Source of the DNA: Chromatiales bacterium | Lineage (GTDB): Bacteria > Pseudomonadota > Gammaproteobacteria > UBA6429 > Thiohalophilaceae | Reading direction: 5' to 3' | NCBI GenBank assembly: GCA_027070385.1 | Contig: JALXDW010000320.1 | Location: 5,504-16,273 of the forward strand | DNA length: 10,770 nucleotides | In this document: piece by piece, positions 6,255 through 10,770 of the stretch | Numbering within the stretch: the stretch's first letter is position 1 | Layout: the number at the start of each line of letters is the position of its first letter | Translations under genes and position numbers: made by a program | Notes under the pieces: generated by a model | What the model saw: the letters and a program-made list of their open reading frames with translations, nothing else | What the model was told of the DNA's origin: nothing | Databases searched by the model: none

Positions 6255-7322
6255 AATCTTCGAATACGCTGCTTTTAAATGCGTAATACTGAAACGGTTA
6301 ATATCAATATCACACATAGTCGCTTTTTCTCCAGTTGCTAAATAAATAATTTTATCTGCCATATTATTTGCTTCGGTTTGCTGGCAGCTGGGTTCTGAAC
6401 TATACCGATATTGTTCAGGAAAAATTTCTTTATAAGCCAGCCGGTCAGGCACCACCGGGATACAACCTGCTGCCACCGCTTCTAATACCGCCAGTCCCTG
6501 AAAGTCATGTACGGCTGTTGATAAAACAAAATCCGATTGCTGCAAAATAGTTTGGTATTCATCTTTAGATTCAATAAAACCATAGCTTAATAGTTCATCA
6601 GAAAATTCATTTTTAATTTTCAAAAACAGATCCGGCACGGTTCTGAATTGCTGACCAATAAGATGCATTTTAAATAAAAAACCACGCTGCCGTAACACCT
6701 GCAAGACATGATAAAGCTGCTCTGGTCCTTTATCGTATTCCCAGCGATGGTTCCATACCATAACAGGGGCAGTATTTGTTTTTACCCGTTGCCTGTTTAT
6801 TTCAGGGAAGTGAACGGGAACAGGAAGCAGCTGATGTTTTTTACTAATAACCTCCAGTGTATTTTCAGGCACACCATCCGGCATTTTCTTTAAAAATTGT
6901 TCCAACCCGGCAATAAAGCTCTGATAATTATACTCTGTATTAAAAACCAGTTTGCTGGCACACAAAGCGTTATACAGGCTCACCATTTTCGGTTCAATGT
7001 GATCCCGCCCCTGACTGACGGGATATTCAAACTGATTTTCATGAAAATAAATGACCCAGGGTATCACTGCCAGATTAGGCACCAGACCCCGTAACGTGGC
7101 GCAATCAACCATGGAAGTTGCTACGACAAGATCGTATTGAGCTTCTAAAACAGAACGCTGACCGAGCCCCCAACTCAAGGCATTCCCCCGGATCCGCCAG
7201 TTAAAATACCGGGCGGGGAGCGTCAATATTTGCCAGTCATGTTCGGGAAACATTGCTATCAGGCTATCGCACCACCGTTGGTGACTTTGCGCACTGTAAG
7301 CAGATAACAGCAAAATTCTCAT
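6240..7322 (-). CDS. DUF3524 glycosyltransferase, tRNA-queuosine alpha-mannosyltransferase type
   Basis: The 360-residue product aligns by eye with the human GTDC1/QTMAN protein, which adds mannose to queuosine in tRNA-Asp. An N-terminal DUF3524 domain (about 1-170) has MRILLLSAYSAQSHQRW, TLPARYFNWRIRG (34-46) and YFHENQFEYP (92-101). A C-terminal GT4-like domain has VWNHRWEYDKGPE (189-201) and STAVHDFQGLAVLEAV (268-283), followed by AAGCIPVVPDRLAYKEIFP, a GT-B type nucleotide-sugar site. A two-domain cytoplasmic GT-B enzyme using GDP-mannose is expected. Whether the bacterial protein modifies queuosine is inferred from the family. I start at 7322 because the conserved MRILLLSAYS begins there and GGAAA precedes it; the frame stays open for 20 codons upstream without family-like sequence. 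It is divergent from the glycine-zipper gene and overlaps the 5619-6254 gene at its stop. Confidence 0.92.
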   Translation of the reverse strand: MRILLLSAYSAQSHQRWCDSLIAMFPEHDWQILTLPARYFNWRIRGNALSWGLGQRSVLEAQYDLVVATSMVDCATLRGLVPNLAVIPWVIYFHENQFEYPVSQGRDHIEPKMVSLYNALCASKLVFNTEYNYQSFIAGLEQFLKKMPDGVPENTLEVISKKHQLLPVPVHFPEINRQRVKTNTAPVMVWNHRWEYDKGPEQLYHVLQVLRQRGFLFKMHLIGQQFRTVPDLFLKIKNEFSDELLSYGFIESKDEYQTILQQSDFVLSTAVHDFQGLAVLEAVAAGCIPVVPDRLAYKEIFPEQYRYSSEPSCQQTEANNMADKIIYLATGEKATMCDIDINRFSITHLKAAYSKILFSS

Positions 7323-7451
7323 CTTGTTTCCATTTTCACAATTAATTTCAATAACTTGCAACTTATCAAATAAATGACTCATGATTCAGCTTGTATTCAG
7401 CATCACATCCATAAACTGTCCCCATCGCTTAAAACAAGTCCAGCAATGAAC

Positions 7452-7456
7452 AGGAG
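7452..7456 (+). promoter_or_regulatory. Ribosome binding site that decides the glycine-zipper protein start
   Basis: AGGAG lies 7 bases before the second of two adjacent ATG codons (7464) and 4 before the first (7461). It rules out the far upstream in-frame ATG at 7374, whose extra residues would bury the signal peptide. Confidence 0.75.
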
Positions 7457-7463
7457 ACCGATG

Positions 7464-8030
7464 ATGAAAAGCACAACTAAAAACATGATGATAGCAGGCC
7501 TGGCAACCATGATCGCAGCAATGCCTTTAGCTCAGGCAAAACATTATAACGACACAGCAAATGTGTCCGAATTTAATGACTTTACTGTTAAAGCGAAAGT
7601 TATCAGTGTGCAGCCCATTTTCAAATATGTCACCATCAACACACCAACCGAACATTGCTATAAAGAACGAGTGACTTACACAGACTATCATGACGGTGAC
7701 CGTAGTGGCAGAATGTTATTAGGTGGTTTAATTGGTGGCGTTATCGGTAACAATATCGGCCATGGAAAATCCCGTAAAGCCCGTGCCGTTGTGGGTGCAT
7801 TGATAGGCTCACAAATTGGCAGTAGTTTTGCAGATAAACATGCCTATTCAGAACAACATGTCGGTTATGAGCGACGTTGCGAAGTACAGAATGTGAGTGA
7901 AACCCGAAAACAAGTGGATGGTTACGAAGTCAGTTATAAATTCCGCGGTCGCATCTTCACAACCCGTATGCCTTACCATCCAGGACGTAGAATTAAATTG
8001 AATGTGAGCGTGTCACCCGTTCTGGATTAA
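7464..8030 (+). CDS. Exported glycine-zipper 2TM domain protein
   Basis: The 188-residue product starts with a clear signal peptide: MKSTTKN, a hydrophobic stretch, then PLAQA cut before Lys26. There is no lipobox cysteine, so it is not an obvious lipoprotein. A glycine-zipper hairpin fills about 84-122 (LLGGLIGGVIGNNIG, a basic turn GKSRKAR, then VVGALIGSQIGSSFAD), the pattern of the Rick_17kDa_Anti/2TM family. It is flanked by a beta-rich N-terminal part (KAKVISVQPIFKYVTI) and a C-terminal part ending YEVSYKFRGRIFTTRMPYHPGRRIKLNVSVSPV. Cys65 and Cys139 bracket the zipper and could form a disulfide. These are envelope proteins of unknown detailed role, likely periplasmic or outer-membrane associated. 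The codons for its last three residues and stop are duplicated just downstream. Confidence 0.93.
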   Translation: MKSTTKNMMIAGLATMIAAMPLAQAKHYNDTANVSEFNDFTVKAKVISVQPIFKYVTINTPTEHCYKERVTYTDYHDGDRSGRMLLGGLIGGVIGNNIGHGKSRKARAVVGALIGSQIGSSFADKHAYSEQHVGYERRCEVQNVSETRKQVDGYEVSYKFRGRIFTTRMPYHPGRRIKLNVSVSPVLD

Positions 8031-8047
8031 CTGGTTCTGGATTAACT
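8019..8047 (+). repeat. 15-base tandem duplication across the stop codon
   Basis: GTTCTGGATTAACT occurs at 8019-8032 and again at 8034-8047, a period of 15 bases. The first copy contains the codons for Val-Leu-Asp and the TAA stop of the glycine-zipper gene; the second repeats them in the same frame. Translation past the first stop would add only glutamine-or-other at the stop, then LVLD, before a second TAA. It looks like a slippage duplication that leaves the protein unchanged and gives a double stop. Confidence 0.9.
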
Positions 8048-8058
8048 AAAAGATAAGC

Positions 8059-8136
8059 TCATTGCGAGCAATAGCCAGACAATCCTGTTGAAACAGGATA
8101 TTAAAGGGTAGGTTGCCGCACTATTGTTCACAATGA
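8059..8136. repeat. REP-like palindromic element between convergent genes
   Basis: The outer arms TCATTGCGAGCAATAG (8059-8074) and CTATTGTTCACAATGA (8121-8136) are inverted copies matching at 14 of 16 positions. Inside lies a perfect 8-base hairpin, ATCCTGTT/AACAGGAT (8082-8089 and 8092-8099). The opening TCATTGCGAGCAA... is of the kind seen in dispersed palindromic repeats of many bacterial genomes. The nested palindrome sits between the glycine-zipper gene and proB, which converge here, and could slow transcription from either side. No T-run marks it as a classical terminator. Confidence 0.65.
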
Positions 8137-8173
8137 CAGTGTGCTTTTATCAATATCCATCGGGGTTAATACA

Positions 8174-9313
8174 TTAAACTAAAACAAGATTATCCCGATG
8201 GATAATTTCATCTTCATTAATATAACCCAGAATATCTTTTATTCTATGACTGGGCTGACCAATAAGCCGACGAATTTCATCAGCATTATAGTTAACCAGA
8301 CCACAGGCAATTTGCTTACCGGTTAACGAAACGCAGGAGACCATCTCTCCACGGTTAAACTGGCCGTTAACACTTTTAATACCCACTGAAAGCAAACTGC
8401 TGCCCGATTGATTTAGTACTTTTTCAGCACCTTCATCAATCGTTAAAGTGCCTCGCATTTGCAGATGACCGGCCAACCATTGTTTATGCGCACTGTCGGC
8501 TTTATTTTCGGTGAATAACAAGCTGCCAATATTCTCAGCAGCATAAATCTTTGTCAGGTTTTTAGCATCACGGCCACTGGCAATCACTGTATGGGTACCA
8601 GAGCGCGCTGCCAGCCGCGCGGCACGTAATTTTGTAAGCATGCCACCACTGCCAAATTTACCTCCCGCAGACTCCACCATGGTATCAAGCGTGTTATCCG
8701 TTACATTGGCTTGCTGAATAATTTTTGCATCACTATGGTTACGGGGATTCTTATCAAACAAACCTTCTTGGTCGGTTAATATAATTAAATGATCCGCTTC
8801 AATTAAGTTTGCTACCAATGCGGCCAGTGTATCGTTATCACCAAAACGAATTTCATCAGTTACTACAGTGTCATTTTCATTAATAATCGGGATAACATTC
8901 AGTGCGAGTAAACTACGAATAGTGCTGCGCGCATTAAGGTAACGCTGACGATTGGATAAATCGTCATGGGTAAGTAACACCTGTGCCGTGTGTAAATGGT
9001 ACTGACTGAATTCAGACTCATAAGCCTGCACCAACCCCATTTGCCCCACCGCAGCCGCAGCCTGCAACTCATGCACAGCAGTCGGTCGCTCTGTAATACC
9101 TAAACGGCTCATTCCTTCTGCGACCGCACCCGATGAAACCAGAACAATTTCAAGCCCGGCCTGACGTAGCTGCACAATTTGTTCTACCCATGCTTTTATA
9201 TTTGCTTTGTTTAAACCGGCACCATCATTGGTCAACAGGGCACTGCCAATTTTAATCACCCAGCGACGTGATGCTGTCAGTTGTTTGCGATAATGAGTCT
9301 GCGTATTTTGCAT
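8174..9313 (-). CDS. proB: Glutamate 5-kinase with PUA domain
   Basis: This enzyme phosphorylates L-glutamate to gamma-glutamyl phosphate, the first and feedback-controlled step of proline synthesis. The 379-residue product has the two-domain form. The amino-acid kinase domain (about 16-270) has [10 protein letters not shown] (19-28), [14 protein letters not shown] (59-72), [20 protein letters not shown] (144-163), [14 protein letters not shown] (178-191) and [21 protein letters not shown] (219-239). A PUA domain follows (about 286-366: [33 protein letters not shown], then ILGY). The family usually reads G-T-G-G-M in the substrate loop; here it is GSGGM, a mild change. The ribosome site before the ATG is poor, although the start fits the family. 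It lies 33 bases downstream of obgE in the same direction and is probably co-transcribed. proA is not in the window. Confidence 0.97.
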   Translation of the reverse strand: MQNTQTHYRKQLTASRRWVIKIGSALLTNDGAGLNKANIKAWVEQIVQLRQAGLEIVLVSSGAVAEGMSRLGITERPTAVHELQAAAAVGQMGLVQAYESEFSQYHLHTAQVLLTHDDLSNRQRYLNARSTIRSLLALNVIPIINENDTVVTDEIRFGDNDTLAALVANLIEADHLIILTDQEGLFDKNPRNHSDAKIIQQANVTDNTLDTMVESAGGKFGSGGMLTKLRAARLAARSGTHTVIASGRDAKNLTKIYAAENIGSLLFTENKADSAHKQWLAGHLQMRGTLTIDEGAEKVLNQSGSSLLSVGIKSVNGQFNRGEMVSCVSLTGKQIACGLVNYNADEIRRLIGQPSHRIKDILGYINEDEIIHRDNLVLV

Positions 9314-9346
9314 TTTAGTTATTAACAGCTTCGCGAGGATAACAAC

Positions 9347-10417
<1,071 letters not shown>

Positions 10418-10476
10418 CTAATTTTAACCAAACAATATTTTATTCAGGTGCTTCATCGCATTTGTACGGGCTAATA

Positions 10477-10503
10477 ACAAAAAACCCCGTCAATGACGAG
10501 GTT
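10477..10503 (-). terminator. Rho-independent terminator after rpmA
   Basis: Read on the minus strand, AACCTCGTC (10503-10495), the three-base loop ATT and GACGGGGTT (10491-10483) form a 9-base-pair stem with one T-G pair. Six T residues follow (10484-10479). It lies 27 bases after the rpmA stop and about 70 before the obgE start, so it would end or reduce rplU-rpmA transcripts and lower obgE and proB expression. Confidence 0.88.
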
Positions 10504-10530
10504 CTTTGAAAATAGATAGATTTAAAAATC

Positions 10531-10770
10531 TTACGCCGCTGCAATAATACTCACTTGCTTGCGTCGTTTAGGACCTTTAATTTCAAATTGAACCGTACCG
10601 TCAATTTTTGCAAATAATGTGTCATCTCCACCGCGACCTACATTCACACCCGGGTGAACTTTTGTCCCACGCTGGCGAATGATAATGCTACCGGCTGATA
10701 CTGTTTCACCACCGAAACATTTAACACCTAATCGCTTCGACTGGGAATCACGACCGTTACGAGTACTACC
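10531..10770 (-). CDS. rpmA: 50S ribosomal protein bL27, 3' part (5' end outside window)
   Basis: The frame enters at the right edge and ends at the TAA at 10533-10531 after 79 codons. It reads [69 protein letters not shown], which matches E. coli bL27 from about residue 8 onward. By that alignment about seven N-terminal residues (MAHKKAG in E. coli) lie outside the window. bL27 sits at the peptidyl-transferase centre of the large subunit. rplU normally precedes it and would lie further right. A strong terminator follows the gene. Confidence 0.97.
   Translation of the reverse strand, partial: GSTRNGRDSQSKRLGVKCFGGETVSAGSIIIRQRGTKVHPGVNVGRGGDDTLFAKIDGTVQFEIKGPKRRKQVSIIAAA

Noticed and set aside
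8031..8173. Considered a CRISPR fragment or small RNA gene because of the repeats here.
   Set aside because: There are no regularly spaced direct repeats with unique spacers, and no promoter-terminator pair that would define an RNA.

Overview
The window looks like chromosomal DNA from a gammaproteobacterium of low-to-moderate GC, probably free-living or environmental. This rests on the bL27-ObgE-ProB gene order at the right end, an MsrA of the E. coli length class, a YjbQ protein close in motif content to the E. coli one, and a bacterial DUF3524 glycosyltransferase. The genus cannot be named from the sequence. No phage genes, transposases, CRISPR arrays, tRNA or rRNA genes are visible.

Layout. 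1-1939 (minus) is the N-terminal 646 codons of a secreted RHS/YD-repeat protein that runs off the left edge. It is clearly AT-richer than the right end and is separated by a non-coding stretch of about 510 bases (1940-2450). 2451-2861 (plus) is a YjbQ/UPF0047 protein. It converges on a minus-strand pair, msrA (3433-4068) followed by a DUF924 gene (2876-3418). Divergent from msrA is a plus-strand run: a small DUF6316-like protein (4243-4440), an NTF2-like fold candidate (4558-4977), a bactofilin (5113-5607) and a degenerate methyltransferase-like protein (5619-6254). The last of these overlaps, tail to tail by 15 bases, a minus-strand gene for a queuosine-tRNA mannosyltransferase-type (DUF3524) enzyme (6240-7322). 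Divergent from that gene is an exported glycine-zipper 2TM protein (7464-8030). A duplicated stop-codon segment and a REP-like palindrome follow it. The right end is the minus-strand cluster rpmA (partial, 10531-10770), obgE (9347-10408), proB (8174-9313), with a rho-independent terminator between rpmA and obgE.

Functional picture. Most of the window is ordinary housekeeping: ribosome biogenesis (bL27, ObgE), proline synthesis (ProB), methionine sulfoxide repair (MsrA), tRNA modification (DUF3524 enzyme) and cell shape or envelope organisation (bactofilin, glycine-zipper protein). The parts that merit a second look are the secreted RHS protein with an EF-hand-like loop, the bactofilin/methyltransferase-like pair, the bacterial DUF3524 enzyme, the 15-base duplication across a stop codon with its adjacent palindrome, and several small unrecognised proteins. 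I do not see convincing evidence of a wholly new multi-gene system inside this window. The best lead for one is the RHS protein, whose C-terminal region and downstream neighbours lie outside it.
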